Shown one piece after another: positions 1 through 8,500 of a DNA stretch of 64,000 nt. The first letter of the stretch is position 1, and each line of letters starts with the position of its first letter. The notes beneath the pieces were generated by a model that saw nothing but the letters and a program-made list of their open reading frames with translations, searched no databases and had not been told where the DNA came from. Position numbers and translations under genes: made by a program. Location of the stretch: positions 447,001-511,000 of the forward strand of contig OZ025650.1 of assembly GCA_964019335.1 (NCBI GenBank), given 5' to 3'. This DNA is from Diplonema japonicum. Its lineage: Eukaryota; Euglenozoa; Diplonemea; Diplonemida; Diplonemidae.

Positions 1-265
1 GTCGGGGGGGGGGGGGTAAAATAAAAAGCAACAAAATAAAAGAATTGTGAGCAGTGGGGTTGGACAACAAGCGAAAACAAACTCTTTCCTGACATCAAGC
101 GCACAACCACCACCTTCCCTTCACGTTAAAGGGCACCAACAGGGTTAGTGACAGTGTCCTTGTAGCGGTGGGTCTTGCTAGAGAATAGGAGAAAAGGGGT
201 TCTCGTCGTTGCTCATAAAAAGATAAATAAAAGGGGTTTTGAAAAAAATAAAATAAAAGGATACG

Positions 266-299
<34 letters not shown>

Positions 300-326
300 A
301 AGAGAAACAATCAAAGGTCCTACTTC

Positions 327-1808
327 CTACTTCTTCTTGGCGATGACCTTCTCGGTGGTCTTGGTGACCTTGCCAAGCATGACGACACCGTTGCCCTCCA
401 TGATGGCGACACGGGAGAGACCCTCGCAGTTCTTGAAGGTGTCGACGACAAGGGGCTGCTGGGGGGCGAAGACGACCTCAGCCATCTCGTTGGCCTTCAG
501 GCAGTGGGGCTCCTCAGCCTTCTTACCGCCGGTCTCCTTACCCATCTTCCACACCAGCTGGGTCATCCTCACGGCGGACCTACCGGTCCTCACGAAGCAC
601 ACGGGGGTGTACCCGACCTTGAGCTCACCGGGGTGGTCCAGGATCTGCACCTGCGCGTTGAAGGTACCGGCCTCCTTCAGGGAGGCGTCCTTCTTGTAGA
701 TCATCACGTCACCGGTCCTGGGCATGTTGTCCTTGTTGAGACCCTTCACGTTCAACCCAACGTTGTCACCAGCCTTGGCGTCCTCGCACCTCTTGTGGTG
801 CATCTCGCAGGTGAAGACCTTACCCACGCACGCGTTGGCGGCGGTGTGGGTGGGGAGGAAGAGCACTTCCTCACCGGGCTTCACGATACCCTGCTCCACA
901 CGACCGGTAATAACATCACCGACACCCTTGATCTGTATTTATTTGTGTGTGCGTGCGTGTGCGTGTGTTGTTTATTTTATTTCTATTTTGTTGTTTCATA
1001 CCTTGTACACACCCGAGACGGGCATCCTCATGGGAGCGTCGTTCTTCCTCTCAGGCATCCTCACCATCTTGTCAAGAGCGTCAACAAGGGTGTCGATGTG
1101 GAGCTTCTCGTCAGCACCGACAAGAACATCCTGACCCTTCCACCAGTCCATCTTGGTGGACTTCTTCAGAAGGTTGTCACCGATCCAACCCGAGATGGGG
1201 AGGACGGGGACGTTCTTCTCAACGAAGTCCTTCTTCCAACCGGTCTTCACCAACATGCTCTTCATCTCCTCCTTGATCTCGTTGTACCTCTCCTCCTTGT
1301 ACTGGGCGACGTCGCAGTCCATCTTGTTGATACCAACGATGAGCTGCTTCACACCGAGAAGGTTGATGAGACGGGCGTGCTGCCTGGTCTGCCCCTGGAT
1401 CTCACCAGCCTTGTGGTTACCCCTCGCGATGGCGGACACGAAGTTACCGTCAGCGGGGATCATCAGAAGGGCCACGTCGGCCTGCGAGGCTCCGGTGATC
1501 ATGTTCTTGATGAAATCCCTGTGCCCGGGGGCGTCGATCACGGTGTAGTGCCACTTCTCCGTGAAGAACTCCTTGGTGGTGCAGGCGATCGTCACACCAC
1601 GCTCACGCTCCTCCTTCTGCCTGTCCATGTAGAAGGCGAAGGCGAAGGACTGCTTACCGAGACGCTCAGCCTCAGCCTTCAACTTCTCCATCTCACGCTC
1701 GGGGATTCCACCAAGCTCGAAGAGGAGACGCCCGGTGGTCGTCGACTTCCCGGAGTCGACGTGACCGCAGATCACGATCGACAAATGCTGCTTACCGTCG
1801 GTGGCCAT
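327..1808 (-). CDS. EFL: Elongation factor-like GTPase EFL, copy 1 (two exons)
   Basis: EFL is a translational GTPase that stands in for EF-1alpha and delivers aminoacyl-tRNA to the ribosome. Exon 1 is 1808-1002 and exon 2 is 932-327; the 69-bp GT-AG intron (1001-933) is phase 0 and carries a TG/CA-rich tract. The joined protein is 470 aa, longer than the usual EF-1alpha of about 445-450. Visible motifs are the P-loop GHVDSGKS (15-22), DAPGH (92-96) and NKMD (161-164). The EFL-type stretches [19 protein letters not shown] and [10 protein letters not shown] replace the EF-1alpha wording (KYAWVLDKLKAERERGI). Three further copies with the same protein and intron lie in this window. Family knowledge: EFL and EF-1alpha are usually mutually exclusive, and both occur in Euglenozoa. 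I am sure of the GTPase family and fairly sure of EFL over EF-1alpha; a tree would settle it. Confidence 0.93.
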
Positions 1809-1842
1809 GGTTTATGAGTTGATAGCTGTCGGGGGGTGGGTG
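1809..1842 (-). promoter_or_regulatory. EFL copy 1 leader with probable spliced-leader acceptor
   Basis: Reading the minus strand, a C-rich tract ends in CCACCCCCCGACAG, 17 nt before the ATG. The pyrimidine tract and CAG fit a trans-splice acceptor. The same tract and CAG are kept in all four EFL copies, and copy 2 loses similarity just upstream of it. No spliced-leader RNA gene was seen in the window, so trans-splicing is inferred from the lineage. Confidence 0.5.
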
Positions 1843-1885
1843 GATGGATGGATGGATGGATGGGTGGGTGGGTGGGTGGGTGGTG
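1836..1885. repeat. GGAT/GGGT microsatellite upstream of EFL
   Basis: Tandem GGAT then GGGT tetramers. The unit number differs between EFL copies 1, 3 and 4 (longest in copy 3, shortest in copy 4), and copy 2 lacks them. This is one of the few differences between otherwise near-identical duplicates. Confidence 0.85.
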
Positions 1886-1952
1886 ATGGTTTTCTTTCTT
1901 TTTTTTTTTTCCCCCTCCCTTCTCACTCCAAAAAATTTACTGCAAATAATTT

Positions 1953-2036
1953 CTTCAGCGTTTATCAAATATCATCCCCAGTTTGCCTGCAAAGCAGTCA
2001 AATAAGCTACTCTTATCGTGTTTGGATCATCACAAG
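1953..2036 (-). ncRNA. Candidate box C/D snoRNA, module S1
   Basis: C box GTGATGA (2033-2027) and D box CTGA (1958-1955) are enclosed by a terminal stem AATTCTT / AAGAAATT. An internal CTGG followed by GATGATA fits D' and C' boxes. The module occurs only beside EFL copies 1, 3 and 4. The rRNA target was not recognised. Confidence 0.6.
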
Positions 2037-2091
2037 AATTCAAAAGCAAGCCAAAAGAAAACCAAGGCAAAGAGAGTCACCCATCAATGAA

Positions 2092-2159
2092 AGTTCTAGG
2101 ACAAGAAATGATGAGCTGAAGTAGGTAGCGAAGCACAGTCACAACTCGAGGCATTGTCC
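2092..2159 (-). ncRNA. Candidate H/ACA-like RNA, module A variant (A')
   Basis: Perfect lower stem GGACAA / TTGTCC, then T and AGA (2097-2095). The guide loop is diverged from module A at 2772-2840 by several substitutions, but the two pocket strands that face LSU rRNA are kept (ATGCCTC and ATCATT). Confidence 0.6.
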
Positions 2160-2228
2160 AGTGAAAACTATTCCGCAAAGAAAAACAGACGGAAAAAGGG
2201 GTTGGAGGTACAGACATAAACAACAATA

Positions 2229-2323
2229 CAAAGAATCAGATAAGAAACCGAAATACAAAGATTATAACTCACGAAAGTATTCATGTGAAACACGGAACAT
2301 TGTACTTTTTCATCATCTCTTTG
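2229..2323 (-). ncRNA. Candidate box C/D snoRNA, module C
   Basis: C box ATGATGA (2316-2310), D box CTGA (2239-2236), perfect terminal stem CAAAGA / TCTTTG. The internal guide TTCCGTGTTTCA is complementary to the conserved LSU stretch UGAAACACGGA. In this copy the last 20 nt before the D box differ from the copies at 12503 and 14527. Confidence 0.65.
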
Positions 2324-2347
2324 AGGGGTGGCATTGTGTCTCCTGTC

Positions 2348-2413
2348 TGATCTTGGAACAGGGAGTATACTGTTGGCAGCATGGGTGACCCCGCCACAGA
2401 GCTGTTTGTTCCC
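2348..2413 (-). ncRNA. Candidate H/ACA-like RNA, module D
   Basis: Lower stem GGAACA / TGTTCC, upper stem CTGTGGC / GCCAACAG, then A and AGA (2353-2351). The upper stem to AGA distance is 16 nt, as in H/ACA RNAs. Target not identified. This module occurs twice in most arrays. Confidence 0.65.
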
Positions 2414-2476
2414 TCTTGGAGGGGAAAGCCTTCAAAAGGAAAAAGCAACGAAAGAAGCCCTAAAAAAGCTGTAAAA

Positions 2477-2573
2477 GGTTCAGCGGTGTCCTAAGGGTAA
2501 TTAAGTTGCCATTTCTCGGGCATCGCACCTTGTGCTCCGACTGGGGCGGCATCATAGTGATTGTCATCATCTA
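2477..2573 (-). ncRNA. Candidate double-guide box C/D snoRNA, module B
   Basis: C box ATGATGA (2570-2564), D box CTGA (2483-2480). The D guide CCTTAGGACACCG is complementary to LSU GGUGUCCUAAGG. The upstream guide TGCCGCCCCAG is complementary to LSU CUGGGGCGGCA, which lies a few tens of bases away in the same LSU domain. Two neighbouring targets in one RNA is typical of C/D guides. Confidence 0.7.
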
Positions 2574-2639
2574 GTAGAGGAAAGAAACAGTCAAAGGAAA
2601 CAGTCCCCCTTCCCGCACCTGGGAAAACACAGGTTTGTG

Positions 2640-2731
2640 TGGTCAGGTAAAACCCGAAAGTCAACTTCACACAGCAAAAAAAATAATGCATCAGGTCTTG
2701 AAACACATTGTGGAAAGTAATGTCATCACTT
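2640..2731 (-). ncRNA. Candidate double-guide box C/D snoRNA, module F
   Basis: C box GTGATGA (2729-2723), D' CTGA (2694-2691), D CTGA (2645-2642). The guide GTGTTTCAAGAC abuts D' and is complementary to LSU GUCUUGAAACAC over 12 nt. The second guide CTTTCGGGT before D matches LSU ACCCGAAAG. Both LSU sites are conserved in eukaryotes. Confidence 0.72.
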
Positions 2732-2771
2732 CAACTCCTTCTCATTCATGTTAAATGTTTCCCTCATGCAA

Positions 2772-2840
2772 ACCTCTCGAACAAGAAATGATGAGCTTGA
2801 GGTAGGTAGCGAGGCGCAGTCACAGCTCGAGGCATTGTCC
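2772..2840 (-). ncRNA. Candidate H/ACA-like RNA, module A, predicted LSU pseudouridine guide
   Basis: Lower stem GGACAA / TTGTTC (one G-U), upper stem GAGCT / AGCTC, then G and AGA (2777-2775); upper stem to AGA is 15 nt. The pocket strands TGCCTC (left) and ATCATT (right) pair with AAUGAU-UG-GAGGCA, leaving the U unpaired. That exact target is present in the LSU rRNA fragment at 48176-48190 of this window. Confidence 0.78.
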
Positions 2841-2890
2841 TGAAGACTTTCTTCCTGTGTGTCTTGCAGACACAAAGTAAAAGGAAGGTT

Positions 2891-2956
2891 GTGTCTTGCC
2901 ATGAAGTTGCCCTTGCAGTGCGAGAAGGGGCGTCCTGCAGGTTTGATCGTCATGGC
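2891..2956 (-). ncRNA. Candidate H/ACA-like RNA, module G
   Basis: Perfect lower stem GCCATGA / TCATGGC, upper stem CCTGCAG / CTGCAAGG with a bulged A, then A and AGA (2896-2894); upper stem to AGA is 14 nt. The pocket strands GATCAAA and GCAAC pair with LSU GUUGC-UU-UUUGAUC, the conserved site guided by snR10 in yeast. Confidence 0.72.
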
Positions 2957-3008
2957 GGAAAGTGAATGGAAGTGTACGAAACAAACGGAACGGGGCAACT
3001 AGGGCCAC

Positions 3009-3079
3009 AGCTCTTGCCCGAGTCATTGACCTGCAGTGGCGATGTCGAAGACTGCGCCCAGAGGCTGGTTACCAAGGGC
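3009..3079 (-). ncRNA. Candidate H/ACA-like RNA, module H
   Basis: Lower stem GCCC / GGGC, an upper stem closing at CTG / CAG, then A and AGA (3014-3012). The stem to AGA distance of 16 nt fits. The lower stem is short and the upper stem has alternative pairings, so it is weaker than A, D and G. Target unknown. Confidence 0.55.
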
Positions 3080-3106
3080 GGGTAAGAAACAATAACTTCT
3101 GCGTCT

Positions 3107-3209
3107 TCCTGGTTGCTCAGAAGTTGTGAAAGCTTTATCAAGAGTGTTGTATTCAGCCGGAGGCCTCGTGGCCCCGTCGTATAGTACCGATCCTGTTTCT
3201 CATCATCGC
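3107..3209 (-). ncRNA. Candidate box C/D snoRNA, module I
   Basis: C box ATGATGA (3206-3200), D' CTGA (3156-3153), D CTGA (3111-3108). Neither guide matched an rRNA stretch I know. A shorter RNA ending at 3153 is possible. Confidence 0.5.
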
Positions 3210-3284
3210 AGGTGGCAGGGGGGGAGAGGGAAAGAAAGCTGGATCCATTTCCGGGGGATGAGGAAAAACTATGAACAACAACAA

Positions 3285-3392
3285 CAAACAAGAGTCAGCC
3301 TCCTCGACCTATTCTTTGGGTGCTCATCTCCCAGGGGTTTCCTGGAATGCACAGAGATTCCTTGTGTAAAAACAAAAATCATCATTTGTTTG
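3285..3392 (-). ncRNA. Candidate box C/D snoRNA, module J
   Basis: C box ATGATGA (3385-3379), D box CTGA (3298-3295), perfect terminal stem CAAACAA / TTGTTTG, internal CTGG and AGATGAG as D' and C'. The guide AGAATAGGTCGAG is complementary to CUCGACCUAUUCU, one base away from the human and yeast LSU CUCAACCUAUUCU. Confidence 0.68.
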
Positions 3393-3465
3393 CTCTCCTG
3401 CTGTAGTTCGTGTAGTTTGTTCTTCTTTTCTTTTTTTCTTCCCTCTCCTCTTCCTTTTCAACTAT

Positions 3466-3538
3466 TTATGTAGGACCACACCAAGGCACACAAAAGACAC
3501 ATGGAAGGAAGTGAAGGTGTGCTGGTTAAATGTGGTTC
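3466..3538 (-). ncRNA. Candidate H/ACA-like RNA, module K, with ACA box
   Basis: Lower stem GAACCACA / TGTGGTCC (one mismatch), upper stem GCACAC / GTGTGC, then T and ACA (3471-3469); stem to box is 14 nt. It is the only module with ACA instead of AGA. Target unknown. Confidence 0.55.
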
Positions 3539-3697
3539 TGAGCTTTGCTGTTGCGTGCGTTGAAAAGGGAGGGCGGGATCTTTTGCTTCTCCCCAACAGA
3601 GTGTGTGGAGACCCATCCCTCCCAAACCTGTCGCCACGCGTCCGGGAGTGCTGGTGGTGGTGGTAGCGGTGACGCTTCGGAAGCAAAGTGGTCAACT

Positions 3698-3762
3698 CAT
3701 CTTGGAACAGGGAGTATACTGTTGGCAGCATGGGTGACCCCGCCACAGAGCTGTTTGTTCCC
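3698..3762 (-). ncRNA. Candidate H/ACA-like RNA, module D, second copy in array I
   Basis: Same stem-loop as at 2348-2413, with unrelated flanks on the 5' side. The boundary of similarity falls at the predicted RNA ends, which suggests the RNA itself is the unit that spreads or is conserved. Confidence 0.63.
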
Positions 3763-3796
3763 TCGCTCTTCTTTTTCTTTCTCTTCTTTCACCATT

Positions 3797-3901
3797 GATC
3801 AGAAGTCAGGTAGGGTTGTTCTTGGAATCGTTGCTCAACAAGTGATTGTTTGAAGATCTTCAGATTGGCTAGGGCGGTAGAATTCCAGGTTGTCATCATT
3901 T
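3797..3901 (-). ncRNA. Candidate box C/D snoRNA, module L
   Basis: C box ATGATGA (3899-3893), D' CTGA (3863-3860), D CTGA (3809-3806 or 3802-3799). The D'-adjacent guide AGCCAAT matches only seven bases of LSU AUUGGCU, too short to claim. Confidence 0.5.
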
Positions 3902-3953
3902 CAATTGGGGTTTTTCCTTGAGAAAATAAAAGAGAAAGAAATGAAAAGCCATC

Positions 3954-4050
3954 GTGTCAGCGGTGTCCTAAGGGTAATTAAGTTGCCATTTCTCGGGCAT
4001 CGCACCTTGTGCTCCGACTGGGGCGGCATCATAGTGATTGTCATCATCTA
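3954..4050 (-). ncRNA. Candidate box C/D snoRNA, module B, second copy in array I
   Basis: C box 4047-4041 and D box 3960-3957, with both LSU-matching guides intact as at 2477-2573. Sequences outside the RNA are unrelated to those of the first copy. Confidence 0.68.
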
Positions 4051-4131
4051 TCTTTTGAAGCTAAAACCACAAAACTGTTTTTTTTTTTTTTTTTTGAAAC
4101 TGTCAAAGATATGTATTTTTTGAACTGTGTT

Positions 4132-4202
4132 AGTTCTTGCCCGAGTCATTGACCTGCAGTGGCGATGTCGAAGACTGCGCCCAGAGGCTGGTTACCAAGG
4201 GC
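4132..4202 (-). ncRNA. Candidate H/ACA-like RNA, module H, second copy
   Basis: GCCC / GGGC lower stem and A-AGA (4137-4135) as at 3009-3079, with different flanks. Confidence 0.52.
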
Positions 4203-4263
4203 TGGCTTCTCTTAACAATGGGTTGGGAACGTGAACTAACTGGATGCATTGCATCATGCCAAG

Positions 4264-4332
4264 CACTCTTGGACAGGTAATGATGAGCTTGAGGTAGGTA
4301 GCGAGGCGCAGTCACAGCTCGAGGCATTGTCC
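4264..4332 (-). ncRNA. Candidate H/ACA-like RNA, module A, third copy in array I
   Basis: Lower stem GGACA / TGTCC, then A and AGA (4269-4267). Both LSU-facing pocket strands are unchanged while the 3' lower stem differs from the copy at 2772 (TGTCC for TGTTC, C for U), so the stem keeps pairing. Confidence 0.72.
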
Positions 4333-4378
4333 TGTGTTCATCTGAGCCTGTCTTTTCTCCCTCTTCTTCACCCACAAG

Positions 4379-4477
4379 AGCTCAGTGGTCAGGACAAATT
4401 GCAGTTACTGTCGTCAGGAACGAGTGTTTCCGACTGAGAGATCAGGTATTTGATAACTTACAGGTTGTCATCACTGC
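4379..4477 (-). ncRNA. Candidate box C/D snoRNA, module M
   Basis: C box GTGATGA (4474-4468), internal CTGA at 4445-4442, terminal D box CTGA (4385-4382). Several further CTGA motifs inside make the guide limits unclear. It recurs with the same limits at 41028, 45877, 48621 and 49004. Confidence 0.52.
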
Positions 4478-4624
4478 TTTAAAACAATTCTCTTTTTCAG
4501 ATATGGGTCAAGTGATGGGAACATGAATAGGCGGAAGAAATGATGTCAGTGGTGCCGGATTTCATTTCAAAATCGGCTTGAAATGTCAACTAAAAGTAAA
4601 AAGATTCCTATCACAAGAAAAGTG

Positions 4625-4721
4625 ATGTCAGCGGTGTCCTAAGGGTAATTAAGTTGCCGTTTCTCGGGCATCGCACGTTGTGCTCCGACTGGGGCGGCAT
4701 CATAGTGATTGTCATCATCTA
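4625..4721 (-). ncRNA. Candidate box C/D snoRNA, module B, third copy in array I
   Basis: C box 4718-4712, D box 4631-4628. Two substitutions relative to other copies (near 4660 and 4678) leave both LSU-matching guides intact. Confidence 0.66.
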
Positions 4722-5535
4722 CTTGAAGCCAAAACTGTAAAACGAAAAGAAAAAAAAAACCCCCCCTCCCAAATGCCATGATCAAATAATAAGAATTAAA
4801 AATCGAGAGAGAGAGAGAAGAGAGGGAAAAAGAAAAGGGTAAAAACGCGATGCAACAAGGCGGTGATGCAGGATACAAGTCCCGCAGGTTCCTGCTGCGA
4901 AAAAAAAAAGGGGGGAAGGGTAATTTTTTTTAAAAGATAATAAATGCTAAGCTACTGAAGAGATAGTAAGGAATGACTGCTTTCCCGCTTTTTCCAACGC
5001 GGTGCTAGAACACCCGATTCGAGGTATCTATGCACTAAGCGAGACCAAAGGTGGAGACCTACGTCGCCTGAAGCGTCACGTTCCGTGTCTAGCATGTCTT
5101 TTCACGCTCTTCTCGGACCGCGATACACTCCACTTTTGTATACAAGTCATGAAAAATAAATAATAATAAAAGGACTTTTTTTTTGTGGAAGAGACTACCG
5201 AGAGCATTATCTGTGTTATGTTCACTGTTCTTTGAGAGCACTGCGAGCCAGGGAGGGTGCGAGGCCACTGAAGGTGCCAGTCTCCACGTGTAAGCTGCAT
5301 GCGCTAAAAAAAAAAAAAAAAAAAAAAAGGAAAGGGGGGTTTTTTTAAATACTGTCAGCATATAGTAATGAATTGCTATCAGAGTAGTCCTTCGGTTCTT
5401 GTTCAATTGTCGTGTCAGTTTTTCTTTTTTCTTTTTTTAAAGAGTGAATAAAAAAAGAGATAGCATCAAACCGTACTGACCTTCAGCAAAGAAGGCCGTA
5501 GCGGAGAAAGGGAAAGCGAATATCTAGAATCAACT
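4722..5535. other. Intergenic DNA between array I and the cysteine-rich protein gene
   Basis: Low-complexity A, T and GA runs at both ends. A stretch of ordinary composition at about 4975-5310 gave no tRNA, snRNA or snoRNA match and no convincing reading frame. It should hold the 3' UTR of the gene ending at 5536. Confidence 0.6.
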
Positions 5536-8500
5536 CTAGATGGTTCCCAGTTCCACATCTGCGGCTTGCTTGTGGACCACCACCTCTTCTTCCTTGAGTG
5601 CGTTGTAAAGCTCGTCTGCTGTAGCGGCTGTGCTCCTCTTGCGGCTGTAGACGGTGAGGGCGAGGGCGGATCCCATGCACAAGGCGCCGACCCCAGCGAG
5701 GAGGGCGTAGAGCCAGGTCTTGGACGAGGAGCCGGAGTTGGAGGAGTCATCGGTGGTGGTGGTGGTGGTGGTCTTCTTCCCGCCTGCCTCCACCACCCCC
5801 ACAGGTTCCACCACAAGGGAGTAGCCGCCGGTGTTGTCCCTCATCGCGCCTTCCCCGTTCGCTGCCTGTTCTGTCGACTCCTCCAGTTCCTTCGCTGCCT
5901 TCTCGTCCACGAAGAACTCCCCGAACACACCCTCGTCACCCGCTGCCGCTGTCGAGGCCGTCTGCACAGCACTCGCCCCGAGCGCCTTCCCGGTTCGTGT
6001 CTTGTACTGTTCCAGCAGTGCCTTCTCCTCCACCGCCAGCTCAGCGTTCCACGAGGCGCGCACCTTGAACGCCCACTTCTCGCGCTGCGCCCCCTCCGGG
6101 ACCGTGTACCCGACCATCAGGGACCCCACAGCCGTCACCACCAGTCGCGAAGGGTTCTTCGCAAGCTCCTCCGATCCGCGCAGCAGCGACATCCTGAACT
6201 TCTTCAGGAAAGCTTTCGGGTTCTCCATCAGTTCTGAAGTTGTCCCCTTTAGTTTCAGCCTCAGTGACTTCTTCCCTTCCTTCTTCTCTTCTTCTTCTTC
6301 TTCTTCTTCTTCCTCCTTCTGCTTCTTCATCACAACAGTCTCCTCTTCCGCAGGGCACCACAGGTATTTCATGGAACAGCAACCCGCCTTCTGCTTAACG
6401 TCAAGGAGGCTCCCCGCCATGCAGTTCACCTCGCACTTGTTCTCGTTCTCGCAGCACCACTCCTTCTTCCCGGGTGCCTCTGTCTTGTCGTCGCAGTCAA
6501 ACTTCGTCGCAAGGCACCTCACCCCCACCGCGCAGCACTCCTCGTCGCTCCTCTGCCCCTTCTTGCACTCCGCCACCACCTTTGCGAGTTCCTTCTCCGC
6601 GTCCACCACAGCCGGCGACGGGCACCTCACCTTCTGCTCACCGCAGCACCTTGTCTTCTGTTCCCTCGTCCACGGTGCCACCGTCTCCATGTTCCATCTG
6701 CAGTCCAGAGGCTTGCACTCCTGCTCCTCGCATCTCATCTTCCCGTCAACGCACAGGCACATGTTGCAGTCCCTCATCGCTGTTTCCCCGGACTTCAGCA
6801 CCTTTGCTCCTTCCACGCACTCCCTCTCCACAGGCAGCGACGGCACGTTCACCGCCACACACCTCGCCCCCTTCACCTTGTCCTCAACACAGGTCATGGT
6901 CGCAATGCAGACAACTGAAGCACAGGTCGGAACAGGAGGGTCGATGATGATCTGGGGCTTCTGACAAACAGACTCAGAGACAAGGGTTTGAACACCGTCA
7001 CGGGGCCTGCACACAAGGCCTTGGTCACACTTAACCTTCAAATCACCGTTGTTCTCACACACCTCACCCTCCTTCAGGTACTCTGGCTTCTCACACACCT
7101 TCTCTGTGCACCCCAACCTTCCGTTCATGCAGGTGCATTCGTTGCAGTCGTTCATGTATGACGAGCCTTCAGCGACGACCTTCCCATCGGAGTTGGTGCA
7201 GTCCAGGGGCTTGGGCTTCTCAAGGGGAACACACCTCGCCCCCTTCACCTTGTCCTCAACACAGGTCATGGTCGCAATGCAGATAACTGAAGCACAGGTA
7301 GGGTCGATGATGATCTGGGGCTTCTGACAAACAGACTCAGAGACAAGGGTTTGAACACCATCACGGGGCCTGCACACAAGGCCTTGGTCACACTTACCCT
7401 TCACGTCACCGTTGTTCTCACACACCTCACCCTCCTTCAGGTACTCAGCAGACACGATTGGAACACACCTCGCCCCATTCACCTTATCCTCAACACAGGT
7501 AGTGGTCGCAATGCAGATCATCGAAGCACAAGTAGGCTTGGAAGGGTCGATGATGATTTGGGGCTTCTGGCAAACAGACTCAGAGACAAGGGTTTGAATA
7601 CCGTCACGGGGTCTGCACTCAAGGCCTTGGTCACACTTACCCTTCATGTCGCCGTTGTTTTCACACACCTCACCCTCCTTCAGGTACTGTGCGGGTTTTG
7701 TGGGAGGGCTAGCCATGGGGACACACTCATCCTTCGGAGGGTCCACAGTGTTGTCAGTCATGCAGGTGTAGCCAGGGCCGCATCTCATGGTGGTGCACGC
7801 AACAGGCTTGGGCTTCTCAAGGGGAACACACCTCGCCCCCTTCACCTTGTCCTCAACACAGGTAGTGGTTGCGATGCAGATCATCGAAGCACAGGTAGGC
7901 ATAGAAGGGTCGATGATGATCTGGGGCTTTTGGCAAACAGACTCAGAGACAAGGGTTTGAGCACCATCACGGGGCCTGCACACAAGGCCTTGGTCACACT
8001 TACCCTTCATGTCGCCGTTGTTCTCACACACCTCACCCTCCTTCAGGTACTGTGCGGGTTTTGTGGGAGGGCTAGCCATGGGGACACACTCATCCTTCGG
8101 AGGGTCCACAGTGTTGTCAGTCATGCAGGTGTAGCCAGGGCCGCATCTCATGGTGGTGCACGCAACAGGCTTGGGCTTCTCAAGGGGAACACACCTCGCC
8201 CCATTCACCTTGTCCTCAACACAGGTAGTGGTTGCGATGCAGATCATCGAAGCACAGGTAGGCCTGGAAGGGTCGATGATGATTTGGGGCTTCTGGCAAA
8301 CAGACTCAGAGACAAGGGTTTGAACACCATCGCGGGGTTTGCACTCAAGGCCTTGGTCACACTTACCCTTCATGTCGCCATTGTTCTCACACACCTCACC
8401 CTCCTTCAGGTACTTTGGCTTCTCACAAGCCATTTTCGTGCACCCCAACCTTCCGTTCATGCAAGTGCACGTGTTGCAGTCGTTCATGTATGACGAGCCT

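Larger units (their letters stand above)
327..3905. repeat. Segmental duplication block E (EFL plus snoRNA array), copy 1
   Basis: The stretch from the EFL stop codon to about 3905 is nearly identical to 37304-40910 (offset 36985 in the array part) and 49331-52906 (offset 49000). Copy 1 differs from the others by scattered substitutions around 3610-3670 and in the T/C-rich tract near 3770. The 159 bp between modules K and D (3539-3697) are conserved in every copy, but I could not assign an RNA to them. Confidence 0.9.

Noticed and set aside
504-1817. Long plus-strand frame (437 codons) opposite EFL, repeated in all copies
   Set aside because: It is antisense to a clear GTPase, Leu/His/Gly-biased, and crosses the intron; a shadow of codon bias.
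2772-2840. Module A read as a plus-strand C/D snoRNA (ATGATGA is visible on the plus strand)
   Set aside because: No consistent D box across its copies on that strand; the minus-strand hairpin with AGA and exact LSU target fits all copies.
2726-3291. Small frames of 68-115 codons repeated in every array
   Set aside because: They span several snoRNA modules, overlap one another on both strands and have no protein-like features; their conservation comes from the duplicated RNAs.
4975-5310. Possible snRNA or 7SL gene in the ordinary-composition island
   Set aside because: No conserved snRNA or SRP motif could be found on either strand.
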